Of a stretch of 64,000 nucleotides of DNA, positions 17,748-25,722 are shown one piece after another. Location: positions 682,001 to 746,000 of the forward strand of contig NZ_SMZK01000001.1 in NCBI RefSeq assembly GCF_005938085.1. Direction: 5' to 3'. Each line of letters begins with the position of its first letter. Position 1 is the first letter of the stretch. Under the pieces are notes generated by a model. The model was not told the DNA's origin. It saw only the letters and a program-made list of their open reading frames with translations, and did not search any database. The position numbers and the translations under genes were made by a program. The stretch comes from Haloterrigena sp. H1 (GTDB taxonomy: Archaea; Halobacteriota; Halobacteria; Halobacteriales; Natrialbaceae).

Positions 17748-17927
17748 TCAGCGATTGCGACGTTTAAGAGCGCGTCGGTACTCGCCGTGAGGGTCGTTGG
17801 GGTCGAAGGGTGCCGGTGCGCTGTTTTCGGCGTCGGCACCGCAGTCGGGACAGACCTCAGAAAGGGTATACACCGGGCGGTCGTGGGCCGTCTGCCACGC
17901 CGAACACACCCGGATATCCGATTTCAT
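17748..17927 (-). CDS. nop10: H/ACA ribonucleoprotein protein Nop10
   Basis: 59 residues, found by reading the gap between aIF2alpha and the PAC2 gene. It begins [20 protein letters not shown], contains a CPDCG zinc knuckle (about residue 27) and ends with an Arg/Lys-rich helix (EYRRALKRRNR). Nop10 is a core protein of H/ACA guide RNPs, bracing Cbf5 for pseudouridylation of rRNA. Only one Cys pair is complete (C8 alone, then CPDC). The start codon shares one base with the aIF2alpha stop (TAATG), showing tight coupling. The position between aIF2alpha and PAC2 is the standard haloarchaeal order. Confidence 0.93.
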   Translation of the reverse strand: MKSDIRVCSAWQTAHDRPVYTLSEVCPDCGADAENSAPAPFDPNDPHGEYRRALKRRNR

Positions 17928-18727
17928 TACTCGTCGTCGGTGCGTCGCTCGCGGTGGTACTCGCCGCTGCCGTCATGGCCTTCGATTGCGGCGATCGCGC
18001 GGTCGGCGCTATCCTCGAGTTGGGATTCGGCGGTCTTGTAGTTGGGTGCCTGCACCTCGATGCGGTACTCGGGTGCGCCGACGTAGCTCACTTCGAGGTC
18101 GACTTCCTCGGGCACTTCGCCGTTGCCTTCAGCCGCCTCGAGGGCCTCACGGATGCCGTCGACACCGCTTGGCGACGGGTTCTCCAAGTCGACGTAGCCG
18201 GTGACGTTGACGTAGGGTACCGAGACGTTCTCGCGGGCCGTCTCGACGACCGCGTCGATCTCACCGTCGTCGAGGCCGGTGTTCTCGAGAGCTTCCTCGC
18301 CGTGGATCGCGGCCTGCTTGAAGCCGTCGTAGAGGCTTCCGTGGGCCCCGATCAGTTCGTTGGCGATCGCGGTGTAGTCCTCGTCGTCGATCTCGTCGCC
18401 GAAGGCCAGTTCCATCCAGTTGTCGGCCTTCTGCTCGTTTTTCCACTCCTGAATCTTGTCGGAGCGCTGGTGGTCGTTGACGTCTTTCAGCGAGAGGTCG
18501 ATCTGCTGGGAACTCTCGTCGACGTCTAGGACCTTACAGACGACGATCTGGCCCTCGCGGACGTGGTCGCGGACGTTTTTGATCCAGCCGCTTGCGACCT
18601 CGGAGATATGGATCAGTCCACGTTTGTCCTCGTACTCCTCGAGATCGACGAAGACGCCGAAGTCTTCGATTTCGTCGATCTTGCCGACGACGAGTTCGCC
18701 GGGATCGGGCCAGCCGCTGTACTTCAT
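17927..18727 (-). CDS. eif2a: Translation initiation factor aIF2 subunit alpha
   Basis: 266 residues. The N-terminal S1/OB domain (residues 1-85) includes [20 protein letters not shown] and [20 protein letters not shown]. It is followed by the helical domain (ERAL-type, about 90-175, [15 protein letters not shown]) and the C-terminal alpha/beta domain that contacts the gamma subunit ([20 protein letters not shown]). aIF2 delivers initiator Met-tRNA to the small subunit. The start overlaps the S27e stop as ATGA, and its own stop overlaps nop10. Confidence 0.95.
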   Translation of the reverse strand: MKYSGWPDPGELVVGKIDEIEDFGVFVDLEEYEDKRGLIHISEVASGWIKNVRDHVREGQIVVCKVLDVDESSQQIDLSLKDVNDHQRSDKIQEWKNEQKADNWMELAFGDEIDDEDYTAIANELIGAHGSLYDGFKQAAIHGEEALENTGLDDGEIDAVVETARENVSVPYVNVTGYVDLENPSPSGVDGIREALEAAEGNGEVPEEVDLEVSYVGAPEYRIEVQAPNYKTAESQLEDSADRAIAAIEGHDGSGEYHRERRTDDE

Positions 18728-18897
18728 CGTGACTCGACTGTGTCGATGATCTCGTGTTCGATCTCGGCTTTGCCGCCGGTCGGTCGCGCAAGCGTCGTGC
18801 CACAGACGGCACAGGCGACCTCCGAGGAGGCTTTGCCGAAGACGGTCTGTTCGTTCTCACAGTCACTGCATCGAACGCTGTAGAAATTTCCTGCCAT
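18724..18897 (-). CDS. rps27e: 30S ribosomal protein S27e
   Basis: 57 residues from ATG 18897 ([20 protein letters not shown]); upstream in-frame codons would overlap the L44e end and are not conserved. The zinc finger is formed by CSDC (about residue 10) and CAVC (about residue 29), followed by [11 protein letters not shown], the archaeal S27e signature. It is downstream of L44e (5-nt gap) and overlaps the aIF2alpha start by 4 nt. Confidence 0.95.
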   Translation of the reverse strand: MAGNFYSVRCSDCENEQTVFGKASSEVACAVCGTTLARPTGGKAEIEHEIIDTVESR

Positions 18898-18902
18898 TGA
18901 AA

Positions 18903-19184
18903 TCACTCCTGGAACTCGAGTCGGCCAGCGCGCCATCCCTCGCGGAGGTGGGCCTTGCCGCATTCACTGCACCGATACTTGAGGTCGGTCTTCTTGGTTG
19001 GCTTCTCGCCACCGGGCACCTTCGAGAAGCGACCGGAGTTCCCGATCGAGGCGCTGTTGCGCCGGGTACGGCGAGCGTCCCATTTCATACCGCTCGAGCG
19101 GCCCGTCCGGGACTTTTCGACTTCGTGTTCGTGGTGTTCGTTGCAGTGCGGACAGTACGTATTGAATCGGCGTGGCATCTGCAT
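18903..19184 (-). CDS. rpl44e: 50S ribosomal protein L44e
   Basis: 93 residues, beginning [20 protein letters not shown]. The zinc ribbon consists of CPHC (about 11-14) and CSEC (about 72-75) flanking a basic centre ([15 protein letters not shown]) and ending [13 protein letters not shown], exactly as in known haloarchaeal L44e. It lies near the ribosomal E site. It is the first gene of the L44e-S27e-aIF2alpha-Nop10-PAC2 operon; a second in-frame ATG two codons in is the other possible start. Confidence 0.96.
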   Translation of the reverse strand: MQMPRRFNTYCPHCNEHHEHEVEKSRTGRSSGMKWDARRTRRNSASIGNSGRFSKVPGGEKPTKKTDLKYRCSECGKAHLREGWRAGRLEFQE

Positions 19185-19217
19185 GGTTATCTTACTTGCT
19201 GTGGCCTATGGCAGCGC

Positions 19218-19229
19218 TGTTTAAAAACC
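19218..19229 (-). promoter_or_regulatory. TATA box of the L44e operon
   Basis: On the minus strand the sequence reads GGTTTTTAAACA, the only AT-rich element in the divergent gap, about 35-45 nt before the L44e start codon. The expected transcript start would give a leader of roughly 10-15 nt. Confidence 0.5.
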
Positions 19230-19354
19230 GTTTGATAGCGGCCGGGCCACCGCCCACGGCCGACGACGGGCTGCCGGTCGTGCTCGCGTTTGACTTGCAG
19301 ACGGGGCCGCCATCTCCATTGCCTGCGTCTGCGAGGCGACAGCAGCCTCCGAAG

Positions 19355-19363
19355 CGTTTAATC
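19355..19363 (+). promoter_or_regulatory. TATA box for the HAH_0734-type gene
   Basis: CGTTTAATC is centred about 28 nt before the ATG at 19387, which places the transcript start at the start codon (leaderless mRNA). Confidence 0.5.
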
Positions 19364-19386
19364 CGCTCTCCTGTGAAGCAGCACCC

Positions 19387-19653
19387 ATGAAGCAGCTCAT
19401 CATCCACGGCGATCCCGGTATTCGAAACGGGGCCATCATCCGATACGAGGGGTCGGAAGTGGTCTGTTTCGGGATCAACAGAAACGGCGAGTACCACGGC
19501 CCCGACCGGGTCCAGCTGTGGTGTACCGTCGGCGAGGAAGACGAGTACGAGGATTACGAGAAACGAAACTACATGCCACACTTCCTCGACGTCGACCACG
19601 TCGAGGCCGAGGACGTCGAGGTTGTCCGGCCGAAGGCCGATCTCGCGCTCTGA
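19387..19653 (+). CDS. HAH_0734-family small conserved protein
   Basis: 88 residues. MKQLIIHGDPGIRNGAIIRY at the start, a beta-rich body (GSEVVCFGINRNGEYHGPDR) and an acidic end (VDVEHVEAEDVEVV-like). From memory it matches the haloarchaeal HAH_0734 family, which keeps this position divergent to L44e. The function is unknown. It has a leaderless promoter; a dispersed inverted repeat begins about 25 nt after its stop. Confidence 0.75.
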   Translation: MKQLIIHGDPGIRNGAIIRYEGSEVVCFGINRNGEYHGPDRVQLWCTVGEEDEYEDYEKRNYMPHFLDVDHVEAEDVEVVRPKADLAL

Positions 19654-19678
19654 CCGGCGTCGGTGTAACCCCGTCTGG

Positions 19679-19755
19679 GACTCCGCCAAGTCAGTTCCAG
19701 CGCATCCGCATGACGGGTCGCGGGCCCGGTACACAGTGGTAGCAGACCGTATGAT
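19679..19755. repeat. Dispersed double inverted repeat, family A, copy 1
   Basis: Reverse-orientation copy. The right end AGCAGACCGTATGA and core CATGACGGGTCGCGGG match copy 2 and copy 3; the left end is decayed (CTCCGCCAAGTCAGT). It starts about 25 nt 3' of the gene ending at 19653. Confidence 0.75.
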
Positions 19756-19897
19756 TCCTGTTCGACCGGTCCGTTCCTGTTTCGCTCCATCGATGGGTTC
19801 GCCCATATGTAATTTAATTGTTGTTTTCGCGCGGCGATCGGAAGATGGAAATCCAAGCCGTCGACAGTGACCCGTACGCTCGAGGCCGAACACGACG

Positions 19898-20344
19898 ATG
19901 AGTAACTCCCTGTCAGAGGCCGTCCGGATGCGGGTTCGCGCGTTGTGGTCGACGACGCGGTTCGGGCAGTTCGTCGGCGTCGGTGCCGTCGGGGCGACTG
20001 TCGACAACGTGGTCCTCGTGTTGCTCGTCGAGGCGACGGTTCTCGGTCCGGTCGTTGCGAAGATACTCTCTTGGGAACTCGGCATCGCAGTGATCTTCGC
20101 GATCAACGAACGGTGGACGTTCGCGGACTACGGGAAGCGTGGGCTCCGGCCGTTAGGGAAGCGGTTCCTTCGCTCGAACGTGGTCCGATTCGGTGGGTTT
20201 CTCGTGACGCTGGCGGTGCTTGCTCTCCTCGTTCGTCGGTTCGATGTCTGGTACGTGGCGGCGAACGTAGTCGGAATCGGCGTCGGCTTCTTCGTCAACT
20301 ACACCTGTGAGAGTCTCTACACATGGCAAGTCCATCAAGAGTAG
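19898..20344 (+). CDS. GtrA-family membrane protein
   Basis: 148 residues. Four hydrophobic segments: about 23-43 (FGQFVGVGAVGATVDNVVLV), 48-68, 94-113 and 118-138. RFGQFVGVGAVG and the NERWTFAD loop after TM2 are typical of the GtrA/DPMS2 family. These small proteins are thought to move or flip undecaprenyl/dolichol-linked sugars and are often paired with a GT2 transferase. No partner is adjacent here. The initiator tRNA lies 66 nt downstream. Confidence 0.85.
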   Translation: MSNSLSEAVRMRVRALWSTTRFGQFVGVGAVGATVDNVVLVLLVEATVLGPVVAKILSWELGIAVIFAINERWTFADYGKRGLRPLGKRFLRSNVVRFGGFLVTLAVLALLVRRFDVWYVAANVVGIGVGFFVNYTCESLYTWQVHQE

Positions 20345-20380
20345 CGGTAGAAACCCGCATACGGCAGCCGAATCACAACC

Positions 20381-20389
20381 CTTAATTAG
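20381..20389 (+). promoter_or_regulatory. TATA box of the initiator tRNA
   Basis: CTTAATTAG preceded by a C/A-rich BRE-like CACAACC, centred about 26 nt before the first tRNA base at 20411. Confidence 0.6.
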
Positions 20390-20410
20390 TCGACTCCGGT
20401 ATGAACATGT

Positions 20411-20485
20411 AGCGGGATGGGATAGCCAGGAGATTCCGGCGGGCTCATAACCCGCAGATCGGTAGTTCAAATCTACCTCCCGCTA
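20411..20485 (+). tRNA. Initiator tRNA-Met (anticodon CAT)
   Basis: 75 nt fold into a cloverleaf: acceptor AGCGGGA with TCCCGCT (20411-20417 / 20478-20484) plus discriminator A; anticodon stem GCGGG/CCCGC with loop CTCATAA; T stem GGTAG/CTACC with loop TTCAAAT. Initiator hallmarks are the three consecutive G:C pairs next to the anticodon loop (GGG/CCC) and the A1:U72 first pair found in archaeal initiators. No intron. CCA is not encoded. A T-run (CTTTT) follows and probably terminates transcription. Confidence 0.95.
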
Positions 20486-20583
20486 CTTTTCACGGATTCA
20501 ACGGCGAACGATGAGTATGACGACGTGTGAGCCTCGAATCCATGAAGATACGACGAGGGAGCGAAGCGACCGAAGTCGACATG

Positions 20584-20609
20584 GTTCAAATTTACCTCCC
20601 GCGACTTCT
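20584..20609 (+). repeat. Partial copy of the tRNA 3' end (relic attachment site)
   Basis: 26 nt matching the 3' part of the initiator tRNA (20465-20490) at about 23 of 26 positions, beginning GTTCAAAT and including TACCTCCCGC. The T stem is incomplete, and no acceptor partner precedes it, so this is not a tRNA. A direct repeat of a tRNA 3' end 119 nt from the gene is the signature left by tyrosine-recombinase integration at a tRNA. No integrase is present in the 119 nt between. Confidence 0.65.
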
Positions 20610-20666
20610 CAGCTCGAGGATTCGATTGCTGTCGAGTAGCAGCTACGTCGTGTCGGAAAGCCGTGT

Positions 20667-20753
20667 GTCATACGGACTCCTGTCAGTCGGTGCCGGCGCA
20701 CCCACATGACGGGTTGCGGGTTCGCCGGGACACAGTGACAGCAGACCGTCTCA
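20667..20753. repeat. Dispersed double inverted repeat, family A, copy 2
   Basis: About 87 nt. Outer arms CATACGGACTCCTGTCAGT and GTGACAGCAGACCGTCTCA; inner core GGCGCACCCACATGACGGG. On the minus strand its first three bases (20751-20753) are the TGA stop of the downstream-reading gene 20751-21251. Confidence 0.85.
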
Positions 20754-21251
20754 GTCGACGATTTCGATAACTGTGTGGTCGGCGAGTCCACAAGTAACAG
20801 CATCCGAGCGGGTAATCTCCGCCGCAAGCGTGTACGTGCCAGGGTCGACCGGCTGCCACTCGTTCTCACTGAACTGAAGTCGCTGGTGCCACTGCCGTGT
20901 GAAGCGTTTGACTTCGCGTCGAGCGAACGAAAACGCGGCGGGCCGATCCGGCACTGCCCGCGGTACCTGCGACGCCTCACGGAAACCGTCGACGGTCCAG
21001 TACCAGTAGTTCGGCGAGTCCGTCCGAATCCGGATCGGGATCGGGAGCCGGTTGCGGAACGTGATCGTGACGCCGACCCGCTCGCCGGGTTCGTATCGGT
21101 ACTTGTCGGTCGCCACGCTGACCTCGATCGCCCAGTGGCGAAGCGTCGGCGGTATGACCGCATGACTGAACGCTTCCCAGTCGATCGTCCGCGTGCGTGT
21201 GCGCTCATCGGCCGCGCGCTCGCGATCACGTGTGCGGGTGTCTCGAGTCAT
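20751..21251 (-). CDS. Unknown protein, BsuPI/Ig-like domain, last gene of the dipeptide transporter operon
   Basis: 166 residues from ATG 21251, one base after the stop of the ATP-binding gene. The frame extends further upstream but there it is antisense-like Arg/Ser/Pro-rich sequence overlapping that gene. A polar Arg-rich N-terminus (about 30 residues) is followed by a beta-sandwich-like domain: YRYEPGERVGVTITFRNRLP, PIPIRIRTDSPNYWYW and WQPVDPGTYTLAAEI, the pattern of intracellular proteinase inhibitor (BsuPI) or related Ig-like domains. No signal peptide is seen, so it is probably cytoplasmic. The stop codon is supplied by a family A repeat. Role in peptide uptake is unknown. Confidence 0.65.
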   Translation of the reverse strand: MTRDTRTRDRERAADERTRTRTIDWEAFSHAVIPPTLRHWAIEVSVATDKYRYEPGERVGVTITFRNRLPIPIRIRTDSPNYWYWTVDGFREASQVPRAVPDRPAAFSFARREVKRFTRQWHQRLQFSENEWQPVDPGTYTLAAEITRSDAVTCGLADHTVIEIVD

Positions 21252-21252
21252 C

Positions 21253-22569
21253 TTATTCGTCAATCGAGTGCGTCCCAGATCGGGTGGCGCCGGTATCGTC
21301 TGCGAACCGGTCGTCGAACCGGTGGCAGGCGATCGGATGGGGGGCCGGTCCCGGTTCCAGTGCCGGTTCGGTCGTCTCACAGGGCGTCTCGAACGCCGAC
21401 GCGAGCAGTTCCCGTGCGCTCGAGAGGTCGCCAGCCGCGACAGTCTCGAGCGCATCCGCGAGCGCGGCGTCGGCGTCCGGATCGGAGAGCTGTCGGGGGA
21501 TGTCGGAGGCATCTCGGAGCGCAGCCGGACCGGTGCGGTCGTCAACTCGCGGGAGCAGCGCCGCGAGTCCGGCGTCGGCGTCAGCGTCGCGTAGTCGGGT
21601 TCGCAGCGCCATCACGGCGCGGAACTCGTCGTCGTCGAGGTCGGACGTTGCGGGCGGGAGTACCCGCGGACAGCGCGTGTGGAACGGACAGCCCGACGGG
21701 CAGTCAGTCGGTGAAGGAGCGGCTCCCTCGAGGACGATCCGGTCGCCGTCCCAGCGGGGATCGGGTTCGGGAACCGCAGAGAGCAATGCTTCGGTGTAGG
21801 GATGAGACGGATCGGCGAAGACCTCGGCGGTCGATCCCGTTTCGACGAACCGGCCCAGATACATCACAGCCACCCGGTCGGCGAGGTGCTCGACGACCGA
21901 GATATCGTGGGTGATCAGCAGATAGGAGAGTCCGAACCGGTCTTGTAAGTCGGCAATCAGGTTGAGAATTTCGGCCTGAACCGAAACGTCGAGCGCGGAC
22001 ACCAGCTCGTCGCAGACGAGCACCTCGGGCTCGACGGCGAGCGCGCGGGCGACGCCGATCCGCTGGCGCTGCCCGCTGGAGAACTCGTGGGGGTACCGGG
22101 TCGCGTGGTCGGCCTGCAGTCCGACCGTCTCGAGCAACTCTCGAACCCGTTCGTCACGGCGCGCCGGCGGTACCACATCGTGAACGTCGAGCGCTTCGCC
22201 GACGATCTCGGCGACGGACAACTGCGGATTCAGACTCGAGAGGGGGTCCTGAAAGACGTACTGGATCTCGCTTCGCAGGGCTCGCAGCTCGGCTCGAGAG
22301 CACGCGGTGAGATCGGTCCCGCGGTAGCTGACCGAACCGGCGGCGGGCTCGAGCAGTCCGACGAGCGTCCGGCCGAGCGTGGTCTTGCCACACCCGCTTT
22401 CGCCGACGAGGCCGACCGTCTCGCCGGCACGAAGTTCGAGGTCGACACCGTCGACCGCCCGAACCGTCTCGCCGCGCCCGAGGAGCCGATCGAGGATGCC
22501 ATCGGCAGTAGTGTAGTGTGTCGCGAGCCCCTCAGCGCATAATAGCGGCTCGTCGTCATCGGCCCTCAT
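21253..22569 (-). CDS. Dipeptide/oligopeptide ABC transporter ATP-binding protein (DppF/OppF type)
   Basis: 438 residues. Walker [10 protein letters not shown] (about 56-64), Q-loop [13 protein letters not shown] (about 113), signature [12 protein letters not shown] (about 169; the usual LSGGQ is here SSGQ), Walker [14 protein letters not shown] (about 190), switch His LLITHD, and the peptide-transporter C-terminal Cys motif [12 protein letters not shown] (about 289-300). After this the protein continues for about 135 acidic, Asp/Ala-rich residues ending [12 protein letters not shown], considerably longer than the family norm of 320-340. It overlaps the preceding ATPase gene by 4 nt. Confidence 0.9.
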   Translation of the reverse strand: MRADDDEPLLCAEGLATHYTTADGILDRLLGRGETVRAVDGVDLELRAGETVGLVGESGCGKTTLGRTLVGLLEPAAGSVSYRGTDLTACSRAELRALRSEIQYVFQDPLSSLNPQLSVAEIVGEALDVHDVVPPARRDERVRELLETVGLQADHATRYPHEFSSGQRQRIGVARALAVEPEVLVCDELVSALDVSVQAEILNLIADLQDRFGLSYLLITHDISVVEHLADRVAVMYLGRFVETGSTAEVFADPSHPYTEALLSAVPEPDPRWDGDRIVLEGAAPSPTDCPSGCPFHTRCPRVLPPATSDLDDDEFRAVMALRTRLRDADADAGLAALLPRVDDRTGPAALRDASDIPRQLSDPDADAALADALETVAAGDLSSARELLASAFETPCETTEPALEPGPAPHPIACHRFDDRFADDTGATRSGTHSIDE

Positions 22570-23645
22570 CGCGGCTCACCGTGCCGCTTTCGTTCGCGAC
22601 AGCTGTTGTCCGCCTCGTCTCGCACCTGCACCTCGTAGTCCAAGCCACCCTCGAGGTCGTCGGTGTACTCGAGGCAGGCGGCGACGTGGGCGTCGGGATT
22701 ACCGTCGGCTGGCCGACCCGATGCCGGTTCGACAAGCGACGGGTGGCGGTTGGCACAGCAGTCCTCAGCGTACGGACAGCGCGGGTGGAACCGACAGCCC
22801 GTCGGCGGGGCCACGAGATCGGGGGCCGTCCCCGGAATCGTGGGCAGACGGTCGCGGTCGTCGCCGAGTCGTGGCGTCGCGGCCAACAGCCCGACGGTGT
22901 AGGGGTGTTTGGGATCGTAGTACAGTTCGTCGACTGGCGCACGCTCGACGATCTCGCCGGCGTACTGGACCAGCACCCGGTCGCAGAGTTCGGCGACGAC
23001 GCCGAGGTCGTGAGTGACCAACTGGACCGCCGTCTCTGACTCCGCTGTGAGGTCCGCGAGCAACTCGAGGATTCCGGCCTGTACCGTCACGTCGAGTCCG
23101 GTCGTCGGCTCGTCGCAGATGAGCACCGCGGGATCGCAGGAAAGCGCCATCGCGATGACGGCTCGCTGTTGCATCCCGCCGGAGAACTCGTGGGGATAGT
23201 CCGAATATCGTGTGGCCGGCTTCGGGATGCCAACGCGCTCGAGAAGCGCGATCGTCCGGTCGCGGGCCTCGCGGTCGGTGACGTCCTCGTGGGCGCGGAT
23301 CGTCTCGGCGATCTGTTCGCCGACGGTGTAGACGGGGTTGAGTGCCGCGCCGGCGTCCTGAAAGACCATCGTGATCTCGTCGCCCCGGATCGCCCGGAGG
23401 TCGTCGGCCGATAACTCGAGGATGTCGCGTCCACGAAACCGAATTTCACCACCTGCGATCTCGCCTGTCCCGTCGAGCAGGCGGAGCAACGCGCGGCTGA
23501 CGGCGCTTTTCCCGGCACCGCTCTCGCCGACCAGCCCGACCGTCTCGCCGGCGCGGATCTCGTAGCTGATGCCGTCGGCCGCCCGAATCATGCCGTCGTC
23601 GGTGTAGAACTGGACGACCAGGTCTTCCACCTCGAGCAGCGCCAT
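22566..23645 (-). CDS. Dipeptide/oligopeptide ABC transporter ATP-binding protein (DppD/OppD type)
   Basis: 359 residues from ATG 23645 (MALLEVEDLVVQFYTDDGMI). The frame remains open far upstream, but that part is antiparallel-frame shadow of the permease gene. Walker A GESGAGKS (about 39), Q-loop TMVFQDAGAALNPV (about 90), signature FSGGMQQRAVIAMAL (about 150), Walker B VLICDEPTTGLDV (about 170), His loop LVTHDLG, and the C-terminal GCRFHPRCPYAEDCC motif (about 295) for the peptide family. It heterodimerises with the next gene product to power the permeases. One-base overlap (TGATG) with the permease gene. Confidence 0.93.
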   Translation of the reverse strand: MALLEVEDLVVQFYTDDGMIRAADGISYEIRAGETVGLVGESGAGKSAVSRALLRLLDGTGEIAGGEIRFRGRDILELSADDLRAIRGDEITMVFQDAGAALNPVYTVGEQIAETIRAHEDVTDREARDRTIALLERVGIPKPATRYSDYPHEFSGGMQQRAVIAMALSCDPAVLICDEPTTGLDVTVQAGILELLADLTAESETAVQLVTHDLGVVAELCDRVLVQYAGEIVERAPVDELYYDPKHPYTVGLLAATPRLGDDRDRLPTIPGTAPDLVAPPTGCRFHPRCPYAEDCCANRHPSLVEPASGRPADGNPDAHVAACLEYTDDLEGGLDYEVQVRDEADNSCRERKRHGEPR

Positions 23646-24766
23646 CAGCGTATCCGCCTCCGATCGTCGCCGCCGTCCCGGTCGGGCTCGAGCGCGTCGT
23701 TGATCCCGTCGCCGACGAGGTTGATCGCCAGCACGAACAGGAAGATCGCGAGCCCGGGGAAGACGGTGATGTGCCAGTCCCCGCGCAGCAGCGAGCTGCG
23801 GCCCTGTGCGAGCATCGCCCCCCACTCGGCGCTGCCGGGCTCTAAGCCCAGGCCGAGAAAGCCAAGCGCCGCCGCAGTGAGGACGACCGTCCCGACGTTG
23901 AGCGTTGCCTGGACAATGACGGGGGCGATGGTGTTCGGCACGACGTGTCGGCGGATGATCGTTCGGTCGGGGACGCCGAGCACCCGCGCGGCCGTGACGT
24001 ACTCGCGTTCGCGGATCGAGAGCACTTCGCCGCGCAACAGCCGGGCGTAGCCGATCCAGCCGGTGACGGCGAGTGCCACCACCACCGTCCAGTAGCCGCT
24101 CCCGAGGATCGGCACCGGCTCGAGGATCGGGACGATCGCGATCGCGAGCACCAGCAACGGGAAGGCATACAGCACGTCGACGACTCGCATGATCGCCTCG
24201 TCGATCCAGCCGCCGAAATACCCCGCGATCGCGCCGAGTGGAACGCCGACACAGAGCGCCAGCGCCACGGCAACGAGCCCGATGCTGAGCGTGTATCGGC
24301 CACCGACGAGCACCCGCGAGAACTGATCGCGGCCCGCCCAGTCGGTCCCGAAGGGATGGGCCAGCGAGGGCGGCGCGTTCGCCGGCCCGACGAACGTCGC
24401 AGACGGGTCGGAGGGTGCCAGTGAGAACGGCTGGAGCGTGATCGTTACCTCGGTCGTCGAGATCGCGATCGGCCGGGCGAAGACCGCAAGGACCGCCATG
24501 CCGACGATCACTGTCAGTCCGGCCATCGCCGACCGGTTTCTGCGGAATTGTCGCCACGCGTTCTCGAGGCGGCGTCCTGGCTGAAGGAGAGTCGACGCAC
24601 CCATCGTTTCTGTCTCCGCGGTTGTCGTCGGGCCGGCACTGGACCCCGTCGGCGTCGCGCCGTCGGTGTCGTAGTCTCCGTTCGCGTCGTTGTCCGATCG
24701 GTTGTCATCGTCGTCGAAGCCGACGATTCGAATTCGGCCACGTTCGGGGGTATGTCGGTCGTTCAT
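23645..24766 (-). CDS. Dipeptide ABC transporter permease (DppC/OppC type)
   Basis: 373 residues. A long acidic, low-complexity N-terminal tail (residues 1-70) precedes the first TM. The MetI-like permease domain has six TMs and the EAA loop YVTAARVLGVPDRTIIRRHV (about 263-282, the EAA-x3-G motif contacting the ATPases), ending in FPGLAIFLFVLAINLVGDGI, the typical DppC terminus. It starts 2 nt after dppB ends and overlaps dppD by one base. Confidence 0.93.
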   Translation of the reverse strand: MNDRHTPERGRIRIVGFDDDDNRSDNDANGDYDTDGATPTGSSAGPTTTAETETMGASTLLQPGRRLENAWRQFRRNRSAMAGLTVIVGMAVLAVFARPIAISTTEVTITLQPFSLAPSDPSATFVGPANAPPSLAHPFGTDWAGRDQFSRVLVGGRYTLSIGLVAVALALCVGVPLGAIAGYFGGWIDEAIMRVVDVLYAFPLLVLAIAIVPILEPVPILGSGYWTVVVALAVTGWIGYARLLRGEVLSIREREYVTAARVLGVPDRTIIRRHVVPNTIAPVIVQATLNVGTVVLTAAALGFLGLGLEPGSAEWGAMLAQGRSSLLRGDWHITVFPGLAIFLFVLAINLVGDGINDALEPDRDGGDDRRRIR

Positions 24767-24768
24767 CG

Positions 24769-25722
24769 TCAGTATCGAATGCGTGGATCGAGGATCGCGT
24801 AGACGATATCGACGAGTAAGTTCGCGAGGACGATCGTGACACCGATGAGCAGGACGATCGCCTGAATGAGAGGGTAGTCACGCCGGAGAATCGACCGCAC
24901 CAGCAGCCGTCCCATCCCCGGCCAGGAGAAGATCCCCTCGACGACGACGGCACCGTCGACCAGGAACGCAAGCTGGAGGCCGGCGACGGTGACGACCGGC
25001 AGCAAGGCGTTTCGCAAGACGTGTTTCAGGATCACCGTTCGTTCCGGGAGCCCCTTCGCGCGCGCGGTCGCGACGTACGGTGCATCGAGCTCCCGTCGCA
25101 TCGACGATCGGAGCAAGCGCATGACGAGCGCAGTCGCGGCCGTCCCCAGCGTGATCGTCGGTAACACGAGGAACTTCGCCGTCGCAACGCTTGCGAGCGG
25201 TGCGTCCGGCGGGATGACCCGAAACCAGCCGAGCCGGACGCTGAAGACGAACGAGAGGATCAGGCCGAGCCAGAAGTTCGGCGTCGCAATGCCAGCCAGC
25301 GCAGCGATCCGTCCGAGTTCGTCAGCCGGTTCGCCAGCCTTGACGGCAGTGACAATCCCCGCCGGGATTCCGATCGCGAGTGCGAGTAGCCACGCCGCCC
25401 CGCCGAGTGCCAGCGTCGCCGGGAGTCGGCTGCCGATCGTCGTCGTCACGTCGCGACCGGTGACCGGCGACTCGCCGAACTCGAGAGTGGCAACATCACG
25501 CACCCACAACAGGTACTGGTTCCATACCGGCTGATCGAGGTGATACTCGGTCCGGATCGCCACCTCGGTCGCGGGGCTGACGTCTCGAAAGCCCACGAGC
25601 GCATCGACTGTATCGCCCGGCAACAGGTGGACGAACGAGAACGTCAGTGCGGTGACGCCGACTAAGACCGGCACTGTGATCGCCAGCCGTCGACCCACAT
25701 ATCGACCGAGCGACATCGACAT
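24769..25722 (-). CDS. Dipeptide ABC transporter permease (DppB/OppB type)
   Basis: 317 residues. Six TM segments, beginning YVGRRLAITVPVLVGVTALT with the FSFVHLLPGDTVDAL segment characteristic of DppB. The EAA loop is YVATARAKGLPERTVILKHV (about 214-233), followed by LRNALLPVVTVAGLQLAFLV. The start overlaps the binding-protein stop by one base (TGATG). It forms the transmembrane channel with the next gene product. Confidence 0.94.
   Translation of the reverse strand: MSMSLGRYVGRRLAITVPVLVGVTALTFSFVHLLPGDTVDALVGFRDVSPATEVAIRTEYHLDQPVWNQYLLWVRDVATLEFGESPVTGRDVTTTIGSRLPATLALGGAAWLLALAIGIPAGIVTAVKAGEPADELGRIAALAGIATPNFWLGLILSFVFSVRLGWFRVIPPDAPLASVATAKFLVLPTITLGTAATALVMRLLRSSMRRELDAPYVATARAKGLPERTVILKHVLRNALLPVVTVAGLQLAFLVDGAVVVEGIFSWPGMGRLLVRSILRRDYPLIQAIVLLIGVTIVLANLLVDIVYAILDPRIRY

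Noticed and set aside
20584..20609. Second tRNA gene
   Set aside because: Only the T-arm/acceptor 3' part is present, with no partner strand for the acceptor stem.
23646..24557. Upstream extension of the DppD frame
   Set aside because: Arg-rich translation is the other frame of the permease gene; the real start is ATG 23645.
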